Source: Fistularia commersonii
Taxonomy: Eukaryota; Chordata; Actinopteri; Syngnathiformes; Fistulariidae
Assembly: GCA_037954325.1 (NCBI GenBank)
Contig: JBBMNZ010000003.1
Span: 6,399,965 to 6,463,964 of the forward strand
Reading direction: 5' to 3'
DNA length: 64,000 nucleotides
The position numbers and the translations under genes were made by a program. Below, in pieces: positions 14,681-27,906 of this stretch. The stretch's first letter is position 1. Each line of letters opens with the position of its first letter. The notes beneath the pieces are model-generated. The model did no database searches, was not told the DNA's origin, and was given only the letters and a program-made list of their open reading frames with translations.

Positions 14681-15999
14681 AAAGTTCATATAACAAAACG
14701 TTAAATGCATCAGCTTGTCATTTTTCACAAAGTTGTTGCACCCGTGCGAACATTTCCCTCACACCCAGATAATTCATCTGTCTAACAGGTGTTTTTGAGC
14801 ACCATTTTGACTGCATAACATGACGAAAGCATAGATGCGTGCCTAGTGTGTGTGTTGGGATGTTCAAAAACCTTCAATTTTATCCTCAAACCCAAAGCCT
14901 CAGATGTTGCAAACTGAAAGAGCGTGCAGTTTTTCGTGCTGTTGGCTGCCGGAGCGGCTGCCAGTGGACTGAACGTTGATTTCATATCCATATATCATCC
15001 AGAATGTGTTGTATTACTCTCAAATGACACCATGGTTTACCTTGTGATTATGACCTGCAAAGCCACAAACAATATTCACAATTCGTGAAGGGCGCAGCCT
15101 TGGTTATGTCACTGCAACTCCTCAATGCTCTCAATCCACTGCATAGAAGTGGCTCATCGAGGTACTGATTTAAGCGCTCTTTGGATTTTATTTAAGGGCC
15201 TCTTACAAGACAAGGGAATTCTCAATTGTATTGTATGGAAACAGAGTCATGTATTGGGTACTGTAATACTGATCTCAGAGAAACAAGGAAGATATATTTT
15301 CTGTCCACTCTCTGGCAGGCGAATTAGATGAAGTGCTGCTTCTCCACAGAAGAACAGGCCAAAATAGTCCAAGCAGGCTCTGGGAGGAACACAGTGTTAC
15401 CTCCCGGATCATAAACTGCAACATAAAATGGCTGAATTATTGACATCAGAGCAGCTTTTTCTTTAAAAAAAAAAAGAAACATGGATTTATTTTACTTAAT
15501 AATTACACTGGTGTAAAAAAAAAACAAAAATCTTGGGGATTAAAGAAAGGGTCTGGGAAGCTTGGTGAGAACTGGCATGGAGAGTGAAAGAAGACAAACA
15601 TCTTGAGGCAATAACAGCGATGCCAGTGCAGGGCAGAATCAAAGGCTGAAGAGGGAAAGAAAGAAAACAAACAAATCACCAGGATGAGGCAAAAATCCCT
15701 GCAAATGCAGCCTCTTTTACATCAGCTGAATATAAACCAAATTATTGCTCTGGATCTCAAGACACAATCTATCCGTTATTACAGCCTCCGATGATTGTAA
15801 ATCAGCTTATTGACTGTTTGATCGTCACCCGAAGAGCAAATGATCCAACTGGTCAAAACACGTTTTCGTCTTTAAAACCAAGTGAAGAGTCTTCTTCTTT
15901 CTTCTTTTCTCTTCAGCTACTCCCTACACCTCACCAGTGTTTCACAGCTGGCATACATGTCCTGCACCAGCATAATATGCTTCTCTGGCACTCCAGACT

Positions 16000-16140
16000 T
16001 CCTCATTGAAGAGTAAAATGTATAAATCTTCAAAAAGATAGAAAACTGTAAAATGGACCCTAAACAAAGACAGAGCTTTTCCCATTTCCCATGATTGAAC
16101 TATTGACCCCTCTAACCACTGCGCCACTATGCGCCCATAT
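16000..16140 (-). mobile_element. tRNA-like SINE head, reverse strand
   Basis: On the minus strand the text begins GGGCGCATAGTGGCGCAGTG then GTTAGAG, followed by AGTTCAATCATGGG. These are A-box-like and weak B-box-like sequences of the same SINE class. The body after the head was not recognised. Confidence 0.5.
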
Positions 16141-16749
16141 CCATGATAGTGTCTCTTAATAGTTGTTATTCTAAAAAAAATTCAGATCATTCCGCACCCT
16201 TACGTCTCTGATTTAGATCGATATGTGAGTTTCACAGGTCGCCAGATCAAGAAAGTTGGAGGTTTGTCAATGGGGGCTTTCTAAAGGTATTTACTAGCAC
16301 ATTTACAGGCCCTGTAATGAGCAAGTTTGTGTTCCTAAAAGCAGCATGGAGCACGTTCAAAAGCAATGATGTTGTGTTGTAGTGAAACAATATTATAACT
16401 GTGACCCATTTTCTTTTTAATTGAACCAAGTTGTGTGTCTGTTGGGGGTTGGGCTGACAACAGTAAAAGATTTGTAGTGCCGACACATGACAAAAGAAAA
16501 AAAAGAAATTTAAATGTTTTCTTAAAAAAAGGAAAAAGACAAAAGAGACAAGAAGAATAATTTTTCTTTGGAATGAGATCCAGATCTTGCCAAAACAGCT
16601 GTCTTAGAAGGCCTTTTTTTGTTTCAATGCTCCACACGCTGCAAGCATTGTTCTGACATTGAATTGCGTTTGTATCTTAGATTCTGGGTCAATGTGGTTC
16701 ATTTCAGAATAAATTTTCTGTTTTCCCCTCCTGACACATCTAGGTCAGT

Positions 16750-16905
16750 AAGACAGCCAAACTATGAAGTCAAAATATTAATGATACTTTTGTTATACGC
16801 TGATGATACTCTATTAATTGTATTGACAATTTATTCTTCTTATAAAGTTATGAAATCACATTTCGTTGAGAAAAGAGAGGTTATAGATTTAAGAAAGCAA
16901 AGTGA
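16750..16905 (+). mobile_element. Possible LINE reverse transcriptase scrap (YADD motif)
   Basis: A frame reads KILMILLLYADDTLLIVL. YADD flanked by hydrophobic residues is the catalytic motif C of reverse transcriptases, and YADDTLL is common in L1-type elements. The flanks were not recognised and the match is short, so chance remains likely. A SINE fragment follows directly downstream. Confidence 0.25.
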
Positions 16906-16913
16906 ACTGCTGG

Positions 16914-17232
16914 CGCCACTGTGGTGCAGCGGTGAGCTCTCTCGCCTCGCCGCAAGAAGGTTCCAGAAACATTTCCAGACCCCAACTGGGGTCTTACTTT
17001 GTGGAGATTGTATGATCTCCCCAGTGCCTGTGTGGGTTCTCCAGCTTCTTCCTACTGTCCAAAAATATGCTGCAGGTTTATTGAAGCCTAAGGTGCGAAT
17101 GTGAGGCTGAATGCTAGAAAGTGCCTCCAAAATGACCCAAGACAGGCCCAGGGTGTAGCCTATCCCCTTGGGCAGTGCCAGCAAGGCCTGGTTCCAGCCC
17201 CGCCAACTGCAATGTTGTAAACAGTGAGTGAC
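16914..17232 (+). mobile_element. tRNA-derived SINE, nearly full but diverged
   Basis: The head GCCACTGTGGTGCAGCGGTGAGC is A-box-like. CGCCGCAAGAAGGTTCC, GTGTGGGTTCTCCAGCTTC, CTACTGTCCAAAAATATGC, CAGGCCCAGGGTGTAGCCTA and GGTTCCAGCCCCGCC then follow in the usual order of a common fish SINE. It is decayed, with no intact B box. Confidence 0.65.
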
Positions 17233-18799
17233 TATTGGATTTCAAAATGCTGTTTTACGTGCATATCTTTGCTGAATAATTTGAATATGAGGATTAAATG
17301 GGGATTAAAGTCATGGCTGGATCAACAAAACCTAACTGAGTCTAGGGGATTAGGAAACTTTATGGGTATTTACTGTTTCTGAGTCCTATGATTCAGTTGT
17401 AGACTCGGTTCTATTTTCTTTGCAAACTTCAACAGAGATGCCATCCAGGATGGATGTTGTAAGGTGCTCTGTTGGGTTTTGGAGATTCACTGTTTAGCAA
17501 GTGGCTGATGGAGACCTGGTTCTAGAGCCACATCTTCTGAAGCAAATGGTTGATGGTGCTTCTGTGGATCACCTTTTTTCAGTTGCCAAAAAAAGAACGG
17601 ATTTCTAAGTGGAAGGGAGAATTACTGATTTATATTAACATGTAAACCACAATCTAAACACTAAAACAACAACTGTACAATCAAATATCTGGTGCGATTA
17701 AACAAAGAGGCTTTTTTCTCAGGATTAATCGAAAGTAACTTGGGTTTTTCAACATCCACCATATATACAGTTCCAACCCTATCGAGAAACATATTATTGG
17801 CAAAATATCCCTCAAATGATTGACGTCCCAGGCTGCTACAGAAGCCAAAGAATCGGTCAAAGCAACCTTCTATCACCTGCTTTATTGGCTCTCTCTGCAC
17901 TTGGCGGCTACGGTACCGATCCAAGCACGACTTAGTGGATTTTTGGATACCGCCGTGCCATTTTTTGGTCGGCGACCCTTTGTTGTTCAGTGACCTGTGA
18001 CAGATATCCTTACAAAACGCAGTTTCCTGGATAGTCGTCTCGGTGTCGGGTCACTGATGATGCACAATAAAAATAAATCAGAGCTGGAAAAGAGTTAAAT
18101 ATGATGGTAATAAAGAATCATATGCATCACACTAAATTTGTAGAGAGACAGATACATGTGGACTGACTTAAGAATTGGCTCTTTACTACAGACAGTTGAG
18201 ATCATCAGATACTCCGGCATCCCTGGTCAGGATTTTCTTCGTATTTAGTTTTATTTATATGGTGTTCTTGAACGTGATTTTTTTTTTATTTAATTTTATT
18301 GCTCTTTGTGCAATATTTTGGATGATTCTTTCAAAATGATCCAAATGAAAACTGTTCTCAACTTTATATGCTGAATTGACCATTTAAACCGGAGATTTTT
18401 GCTTGATTGTAGATGCTTGGCAACACCGGAACCTTCACAACAGGACTTACAAACCGATTGCCCGCATGAGCCGGGCAGCAGGAATATGCAGGATACCCAC
18501 AAAAAAAAAAAAAAAAAAAAAAAAAAACATGTGTTAGAGATAATACACAAATTCATTATTATTTTGTTAGCCTATACAAAAAAAAGAAAAAGAAAAAAAA
18601 GGATTGTTTTATTTCTCAAACAGCTATCTGCTTGATAAGAGAAGAGAGCAGGGTGAGTGGTGGGGAGTGGATTTGGGTCTGGATCCCTCCTCATCTCAGG
18701 AATGTATGCAGGTTCCTCTCCAAAACTGCTGACGTCAGGAGTGACCTTGGATTAAAAACAGCCAGTTTATTACAGAAATGACAGGCAGATAGGAGTTTG

Positions 18800-18862
18800 C
18801 ATGTGTGTGTGTGTGTGTGTGTGCCTGTGTGTGTGTAAGAGAAAGAGCGAGCGTGTGTGTGT
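18800..18862. repeat. (GT)n microsatellite, interrupted
   Basis: GT units broken by GCCT and by a GAGAAAGAGCGAGC stretch. Confidence 0.85.
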
Positions 18863-21800
18863 TCAGATGATATATATATATTGCAGCTGTAGTGGAGGAG
18901 GAAATGTGGTGGACTCTTCTCTTCGTGTAAAGAATCAGAAAACAGATAGGTTTTGTTTGAAATCACGTGTGCCGCTTTCGTCGGGTTTAGTCTCATCCCA
19001 TGTTTTGTGTTTTGTCTGCTCTTTTTTTTCCCCTCAACTCATGTGAGATGTCTGTTCCACATAAAATAATAATAATGGCAATAACAGTCAGATGTTGGTG
19101 TGTGTCGTTCAGAGTAATATGTTCAATTTTTGTGTGATAAGTTAACTTTCTGATGTTAACTAGAGCTAACGTCGGTGGATAGGAAAGGATTTAAGTCAAA
19201 CCTAACCTTTTGCTGGTGTTAAAATCCCCCAAAACACACATACAACAAAAAACAAATGTCCCACAAGACATTTTTTAAATAACTTCTGTTTCTACCAAAA
19301 CATCACTGCACATTTTCACACTTTTAATTGATTTACTTCTTATTGATCTATGTTGAGGGCTTCACAATTCTACATGCCCAATGTAAGTTGGTAAAACTCA
19401 AAATCAACGAACCGTTGCTGACCTACATAGAGCCCAGACACACACACACACACACATTCACACAAGCACACCCACGTCAGGTCTGTGTAAACAACTTGAT
19501 ACACACGGTTCTGACCACAAGGCAGGACCACAGAAGCACCTGTTGAGAAGCACTTGCAGGTCCACACAGGTGAGTAAACCAAGCAGGCATATCTGGGCCC
19601 TGGGGGAAGACACCGTACATAAAGGAGTGATTTAAGCAAACTTTGGGTTTCTGTTTTCTTTTAATCCTTCATGCAGGTCATGCAGAGAGAAAAGTCGATT
19701 GACAGACCCACCTTTCTGTGCCTTCGGACGACAAATGAATTGCAGTTGTCAGGCCTGCTTCTGTCAGCCAAAACGTTATGAAATAGTCATTGTAAGCCTA
19801 TGTGTTTTCATTCATGAGGTCAGTTTGGAAAGCAAACACACATTGTACGGCATATTGAAAACTCACAGTTACAGAGAGGGTTAATGACGCCTGCTCGAAT
19901 GAAAAAAGAGACTGAATCAACATTTGAACTTCTTCAATCAAGAGAGCAGACAGCCAACGCCTGCCCCTACTGTGCAGACTCCTTACCTTACATAAGTCAG
20001 GGCCCAGCGACACATCTGGAAATCAACTCTTCCAACGCGAGGCCTCAGAGTGCCCATGGCAAAGGCTTCGCAAAAGGACCACACGTACGTCCATTTAAGT
20101 CGGACATATTCTTTTTCAATCTGCAGGCTTCATTTCATATGTCATCTCTTTCTGCAGAGGAAGTCTTGCTCAACAGTCACTCTGCACACCGTCAAACGAC
20201 GTAAACCTCATTTACTGACACGGAGTATGTGCCTGAATACTCTCGCAGGTGTTTCGGCGAAATCGCCTCACTTGAGTTTTAAGCGTTTTCCTCCTGTTAA
20301 TTAAGAGCTTGGTCATTTTACAAGATAGCCTTAAAGAGGAGAATTTTAAATAAAATATATGTAACGGCGTTAAAGAGCCCGGCCAAAACGCTGAATCTGT
20401 GGGTCATTCAAACCAAACGCTGAGCCCCATTCAACAACGGCTTTTTCTTTTGTTTGGTTCGTTTTTTGGTTATGTTCTGTTTCCAAATTTGGAAAATGCC
20501 AGGACGAAGAATCATTTTTATGTGTCATTCCTACAACAAAGTCCAGCTCAGCTCTTATCACTGAGAGTCCCATAGTGCTTCTCATAAAATAAAAGTGTCT
20601 GCCATTTGTTCCTAATTAGCACAGGTAAAGCTTAGCCAAACACCATAAAAGGGCACGAGACCGCGGGACTAAGTGCGCACAAAGAAAAACTGGAGAGGAA
20701 AGTTGAGGGAGAAGTCAAGAATGCAGACGCCAAATATAAGATAGTCTTCAGTAGTTCTGAGGCTGAAGTGCAGCTGCAGGAAGTTAGTTGTCATATTAGT
20801 TGCATCAATGAGGTAACAACAACAAAAAGTTGCACGCCATGCTTTTACTGGCGTCAGCGATGACTGTATCTGGAGAGGGGCACGATACGGATGACGAAAA
20901 TGGTTTGAGCTTTAATACGAGGGCTGGAAAATATTACTGGATGAGTCTTGTGCCCCATCAGGGTTTTCACCAGCGGCACGTACCTGACCTAGTATTACTT
21001 TACCTCAGCTTCAGGCATGGTCAGGTTCATCGTGCATTTGTTCCAAGACGATCTCTGGTATCTCTATGACTGCTTTTAATTGGTTGACCAGCGCAGGTCC
21101 AAGGATCAGGTCAGGCTAATAGTAATGAACCCGCCTTATGGTAAAATTGCATGATCTTTTCTACTTTTTTTTCTTTTTAATCCTTTTAGTCATATTTCCA
21201 GACATGCCTTTGTCATTTGCGGGTATGAACAACAGCCATGTGACAGAATGCTAGCTCCTGGGTGGGATGACAGGACACGTGCATGTGCAAGCAAGCGGAT
21301 TAGATTTCTTGAATCAGAAATCCCCGTACACGCAGCTTTATAAAGACAACAAAATGCCTTCCTTGGATGTTGAGTTTTGATCATGAGTACATTAACTTAC
21401 GCACATCTCGCCTGAAGGATGTGGAAGCATTAATATTTGATGAAAGTGATTTTCTTTTAAAGACCAAAGCATTTTCTAAATCAATGAAAATTGTGTTTGA
21501 ATAACCCTAAATCAGAACCATTGTGGGGAAATATACCATTGTGTCATGTAAAAAATATGTACACTTACACCCACATGTTCAACATGACGTAGTCACTTGA
21601 TAAAATGACACGCAAAGCTACTTAATTGTTAATTGTTTGCCCAAATCTTTATGAAGTAAAAAAAAAAGAAGTAGAAGCCTCAAGTAATTCCTGGCTGCCT
21701 AAATCATATTCTACATGAAGATCCTTCACTTGTATATAATGGCTTGCAGTCGTAGGCGCAGACCTTGTGATCAGCTCATTAGGAAGGCATCTTCTGTGTT

Positions 21801-21952
21801 GCTTCAATTCTTTTCCACCGTCGGAGTGGAAACAAGCCTCGGTTAACAGATCAGACTTGGCTTTGTTTTCGGGGTCTACTAAAACACTGGACACTGGGTG
21901 GCCCACCAGACTATTACACCCACTATTCACACTACTGTCTGACCCCGTAGCT

Positions 21953-21992
21953 CTGTGTGTGTGTGTGTGTGTGTGCATGTGCATGCGTGCGT
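21953..21992. repeat. (GT)n microsatellite
   Basis: A GT run followed by alternating GCATGTGCATGCGTGC. CA and GT tracts at about 22132-22164 and 22321-22372 make a cluster of three within 420 bp. Confidence 0.85.
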
Positions 21993-22130
21993 GTTTGTAA
22001 AAAGCCATTCAGTCAGATTCATGCTGTCAGGCCAAGAGAAAGAGGCACATGGAGTACATGGTAATATTTATGGTGTGTAAGCACATAGTCTACAACACAA
22101 CCTGCTCTTGTCCTTTTAAGTATGTGCACT

Positions 22131-22161
<31 letters not shown>

Positions 22162-22349
22162 ACAAAACTGTCTTTTTTTTTCCTCGAACACATTCCGACA
22201 GTTCTTTCATTAATTCTGCTTATGCGTTTTCTGCTGAACCTGCAGCGTCTGCTGACGTCTAGTCGCGCCGCACGCCGACCTCTTGGCCCGGCATCACATT
22301 GGTCCGTCTTTGAACTAAGAGCAGTGTTTGTGTGTGTTTACGTATGTCT

Positions 22350-22380
<31 letters not shown>

Positions 22381-24033
22381 TGAGTGCGCGTCCATGCATG
22401 TGTGCGTGTGCCCCCCTGCCACTGTACACTGATCCAGACTGAAGGAGTCAGTGAGTGAATGTAAACATTTACTCCTGCTCTTAATCTCTTAATTAGCTTA
22501 GCGTAGATGTTTGAAAATGTGACACTTTTGCCCGACCACAGGAGTCTTGGACAGGCTTAGCAAAGACTGGATGCACTAGGGCGATGTTCAGCGAAAAGAA
22601 AAGAGCACAAAAAAAAACAAAACAGGTAGGATTAAATACAACGAACAACACTTGTTGAAGTTGAAATTAAAATTCAAGGGCCCCATTTGACGCTTGGTCC
22701 CCGAAGCTTGGCGAGGACATTGTCGATTTTTCTCAAATCACTGGGATCGGTGAGAAAGACTGCTCCTGCAGTTTTGCTGCAGAGTTTGCTGGGCCATGCT
22801 AGTAAACAATCAAAGCTGGGGGACCACAGGGCAAAGAATAGGTTCCTGTTGTGTTTTTGTTATCATGTATTCAGAATAGGAAACTCATTCCAACGTCATA
22901 CTTATCAGAAAATGTTTTGCTGTAACCGGTGTGTGGTTTTAAAATGATAAAAGATGACTCATGGTTGCAACTGTGATTTTTGGAGAGCTGGATAATTCTG
23001 GATGAAGAAAATGGAGGTTTTTCTTTCTTCCTTTTTGTTTTGTGGTTATGCGGTGTAATGTGGTTATTTTCCACCTAAGTCGTTTTATTGTTTCCCAATG
23101 AAACGCCTAAAAACCGTCACCCTTGATGATGTCAAAAAAAAAAAAAAAAGCATCTATCATTAACACATTGCGGAAACAATCACCAAGGGGAAATAAGAAT
23201 CTGTGCAATGGCGGCCTCATTTACTTGAACATTGATAATCACAAGTGAGCTGAGCGAATTTCCATATCCTGACTAACGTGACTAATATTGCATGAATTTC
23301 CATTCAAAACAAGATTCTCACAATCCACAAAATCCATTAATAAAGCAGATTAACATTCCAGCTGTTGAAATGAATCCTGCAGGCTCATTGATAGAAAATC
23401 AACCCTTGCTTAAAGTTATAAAAAATCACTCATTACGCTTAATATGAGATAGAATGACTTAACAAGCATCTCTGTAAAGCGAACTGGCTCGTTTTATGAC
23501 CAAATTATTTTATCTTAAGAAGCCCCGGCACATAAATTCATGTTCAGCAATGGCAAATTGTATTGTGGTTTTTTTTTTCGCATCGTTCAGTGGTTGACAC
23601 AGATCATCATCTTGTTTGGTGTCGCTTTTTTTCCGCAGGGGAAATCATGCCTTTTGCAGGTTTTTGTCACGTCGCCGTGAACAATTCAGCAACCTGGCTA
23701 ACCTGACAGCGAGTAGCGCCGAAAGGAATCGCAATCTATGGGGATAAAATCATTTTGTGACTCATGTATCGTGGTACGTGTCCTAATCGTCGAGCCCCTG
23801 ACGCGATATTCCAAAAATGTCCCCTCTAATAAACTGACGTGAAGGTTATTGTGCAACACGGACCAGCTGGCAGGGAGGCGAGGAAACAAAGGCGAGCAGA
23901 CAGGTATGAGCGCCGCGCCACAAAACGAGGACATGGAAAGTCGAGGCCGGAAGAGTCAGAAAGTCTGGGGCTATCAATGTGGGAGGCAGACAACCGTGCA
24001 GAGGTAATGGAACCAGAGCCTGAGGGCTTTTGG

Positions 24034-24047
24034 CCTCTAGGGGGCGC
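24034..24047 (+). promoter_or_regulatory. CTCF-like motif
   Basis: CCTCTAGGGGGCGC fits the CTCF core CCASYAGRKGGCRS at all but the third base. It lies about 10 kb upstream of pou2af2 in unassigned sequence. Confidence 0.35.
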
Positions 24048-27000
24048 CAAATCCCACCCAGCCGCAGTCCCCTTCTGCCCCTTTTTGTTTTGTATATTTC
24101 TAACTAAAAGCCATGTGGTAGCCATTTTCATTTTCATTCGACACTCTGTTGAAAAAGTGCCGCATGACTTAGGGTATTGTCCAACTAACTTACATATAAA
24201 TGAATTATAATGACATTTATATTGTTTCTGAGGGGGGGGGGGTTGTTTATTTTCATTTTGTTTGTTTGATTCTTGGCAGCACCGTCGGCCACATTAGACA
24301 GCGTATCTGACATTTAGATTTATAATGCCAATCATTTCAGTTAATGGTTGTTTTGGAAAAAGTTCTCTTCATTTTCTGCCTGGTCACTGTCTTGTAAATA
24401 GTTTTATTTTTCCGCTGATTATTTGCTATTTTTTGCTTAATTCGTTGCTCATGTTTTTGATTCTTGCTCTTTCTCACTTTAGTATTTTTTTCTGCTAATA
24501 TTTTGCTAAATGTAAGGGGGAAAAAATGCAGATTGCTTCTTTTTTGCTTTGTATTTTTAAGCTGGTAATTTAAAATAAAGACATAAACTCAAAAGTATAA
24601 CGTCAGGAGGGAATATGATCAGTCCTCAGTCACTCGTGAATGATTGAATGACAGAATATGGAGAACCCCTCCAAAAACAGATTCATGTGAGTCTTCCGTC
24701 TTTGTGCTAAAGCGATAGGATTGTCTTTGCCAGCGGGACTTGAATAAACATTTATATTACCCCACTCAGCAAAATTTATCTTCCAGGCCCTCAAAAGAAT
24801 TTTAAGCATTTCTGTCAAGTGTGACGAAACACTATAATTTCCACCAAAAGAACAAGTGGCTTGGGCTCAGAGACATACCAAAGCTTTACAAGATGGAATT
24901 CATTTTTATGAGAATAATCCCTATATGTGCACGATACGCACAGGGACGACAGAGAGCGGTCTCCAATACAGTTTCCTCTCTGTCTGAGAGATCTCTATCC
25001 TCTGGAAAATTCCATGTTGGGATCCAAGTCCATGTCCTGCGATAAGAAACGTGGTTATGACAGAGGCCATAACAATCTGCGGTCAGGGTATTTATTTTGA
25101 TTGGGTTTTTTTTCTTTTATCTAAGCAGACATTTAAAAAAAAAATACTAATAATGTGCTGTTGGATTTAATATTAAAAGTCACAGTTGAGGAAAGATATC
25201 TGGAACTTGGCTGGACACCCTCGTATGACAACCATCCAGGGGGACCGCTTTCTGATTTGAATTTTGTTTTATAAAGAAGTCAAAAATACATGTTTTATTT
25301 AAAATATGTTTTTATATACCGAGGGAAAACAAAGTAGAGAGACAACCATTTTACCATTCCAGTGTCCCCAAGCTGTTAGGATGTTTCCCGATAAAGAGAA
25401 GATTTCTGCACAGTTAGATCACTTCATATAATCTCTTTTTTTTTCTTTTTTGGTCAAAATTTATACTGTTTTTATTCAGCTCATCTCTTCTGCACATGTA
25501 CTTTATTTTACATGATACGAGCTCCTCCAAACTCGGAGAAGATATTTCCACACGCTCAGATCTTTGCAATACTTCATTTTAATCTGAGCTTTCGGTCTAT
25601 CAGCACTTCATCAGAGCATACTTCATACTTCATTCCTGGGAGGGAGAAAAAAAGGAAAAAAAACAAGAGAAAGTTTGGAGACAGAGGGCTGGACTGTTGT
25701 TCCTCAACATCGACTCTGTCTTATGTAACGGGCGGCAATGGAAAAGTTAGAACAACCTCAAGAGCATCATTTTCTAACACGAGTAAAAAAAACTGTAAAG
25801 TCTAGGAGTCAGACGACGCAGGTTCATCAGGGTCAAATGAATATTTATAGACAGCACGTAGTAGACATTGAAACTCAAAGGCTGATTGATTGTTCAGAAT
25901 CTATCATTGAAATCTTATTTTAGTCCCGATTGCTTTACTTCACCGGCCAAAGAATGCATTGACAAAAAAAAGGAAAAACACACATAACTTTGAGCTATGC
26001 GTGTTTTTTCTTTTGTTTTTTTTAATGCAGGACTAGTTCCCCTCATGGTAAAGATAATTCGTCATCCGTGGATAGTGTTGCGAAGTGAGGATTGGGTCGG
26101 CTTCCTCCCAAGCAGTAGTAATAGAATGTGACCGGTCTTCAAATGAAATAAAACAACTACAAAACCCACACTAGTTCCACTATTTCTTATTTAATATTAT
26201 TCAATTTAATCTTGTGTGTTTGAGAGGACACTGCAACTCTCTTTTCCTGTGGAACCCCATGGTGTCTTGCGGTCTGAGAAATTATAATGACTGGATTTTC
26301 ATTTTTGGAGAGAATTATTTGTTTGGTTTTCTTCAATAGCTATTCTTTTGTTTTCCAGGCAAAGACATTTTTACAAGTCCCAAAAGACTGCCCAATTCCA
26401 AAGATTATAATTTGAAAAAAAAAATGGGATTTGTGGTTGGTGTCAAATGTCTTTTGCCTAAATAAATGGTGTTTTCTGAAATTACACATTAACTGGTATT
26501 TGTTTTTTTGGTTATGACTCACACAAGATAATTTTTCTCCTTATACAAGCCATTTAAGCGTGCGGTATGACATTTTAACATTTCCCATCTGGCAGGGATG
26601 AAAATGTGACATTGAAAAGTGACTCATCCGGAAAATAAACCTCGTCAGAAGTATTGGGAAATTAGTTAATTGCAGCGGTTACCATGTTGAAAAAGCTGGT
26701 GTGCCGTAATAGTAGTGTACTCAGATGTAAAGAGAGATTGTAAAGAGGGGAAGTTGGAGGAGACCGAAGCAGAGCGATGCTTCATGCCCGTCAGATGGAA
26801 AAAAGATGACAGAACGGTGACACAAACAATTATATAACATTATGATAAGTCCGGTGTTACGTCAACTGTTCACCATAAGTGAGCAAAAAAATTTAAAATC
26901 CTGGTTTCCACAATAGAGGGAAATCATGTCATACTGATCGGTCATTGTTAATTGAGCAATGATTATCAATCATCCCGATACTTTGCTACTATCTGTAGCA

Positions 27001-27875
27001 TTAGCGGCAGTAGCATTGAAAGCAGTTGTAGTATTAGACAGTGTCTGGCTCACATCCATTTCCAATAAAATGCTCAGCTTGATATATGAGCCTGACCTGA
27101 GCACAGTCTGTTCTTTGTTGACAGTGGAGTCTAACAGCAGCTGAAGAGATGTGTGATCAGACCCAGCCTGTGATAAATCATGACTCAGCAGCGCCGGGCG
27201 ATGAGCAAAAGCTGTTCGAAACAGGCACGGAAGACCATCTGTGCTCAAACCACGTTCGTCCCTTAGATTCTGTGTCGTGTTTACGGGGTCGAGCCTGTGT
27301 TGACCCTTCAATTTAGCTAAGTGTTGACTGATTTTGATCTTGTTTTCACTCAATCCAGGCACCTGAGAGTCACCAAGGCGATCTTTGCTGTGTTAAAGTT
27401 GTCCTTTACTGCCCCCCAGAGGAAAAAGTGCAGAATGCATGAACTGTCACCTGTTGGCCTTGGTGATGTGCAGGTCGCTAAACTTCTGCAGGGGCTCTAA
27501 AAATGTCCTGAGTGATGCAAGAGAACTGTTGAAGCTCAAAAATGTTGCCTTCAAGCGACGAGGTATGGACACAAGCACAAATACACATGCACACATACAT
27601 ACATATTCACAAATGTGCACACGCCTACAAAAAGGTTTGATGTAGGTCATTTAAATTAAAAAAACAGCACATTTATCTTTTGGAATAATATGAAAAATTA
27701 TCCAATTATTTTAGATTATTTTTTTCCATATTTTTGTTTGGGATTTTTCAGATTTATTTGTTTGTTTGTGACCTCTGACTGATTTGAAAAATGTTCGGAT
27801 TTTTTTATCTTATATTTGATTTGCAATTAAGATAAATTTAAATCTAAATTTAATCTTATCTCAACCTATCTTGTC

Positions 27876-27906
27876 TTACTATCTATCTATCTATCTATCT
27901 ATCTAT
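27876..27906. repeat. (CTAT)n tetranucleotide repeat
   Basis: About seven CTAT units, followed by looser GATT/GATC-like units up to 27950. Confidence 0.9.

Larger units (their letters stand above)
6076..16000. other. No gene seen; unassigned sequence with SINE scraps
   Basis: It holds an octamer at 6434-6441, SINE tails at 7545-7934 and 14530-14680, and purine/A runs near 12417-12464 and 14347-14371. No frame resembles a known protein, and no splice-flanked coding block was found. Confidence 0.6.

Noticed and set aside
26970..27362. Minus-strand frame of 130 codons
   Set aside because: No recognisable domain, no exon signals, composition like surrounding non-coding DNA.
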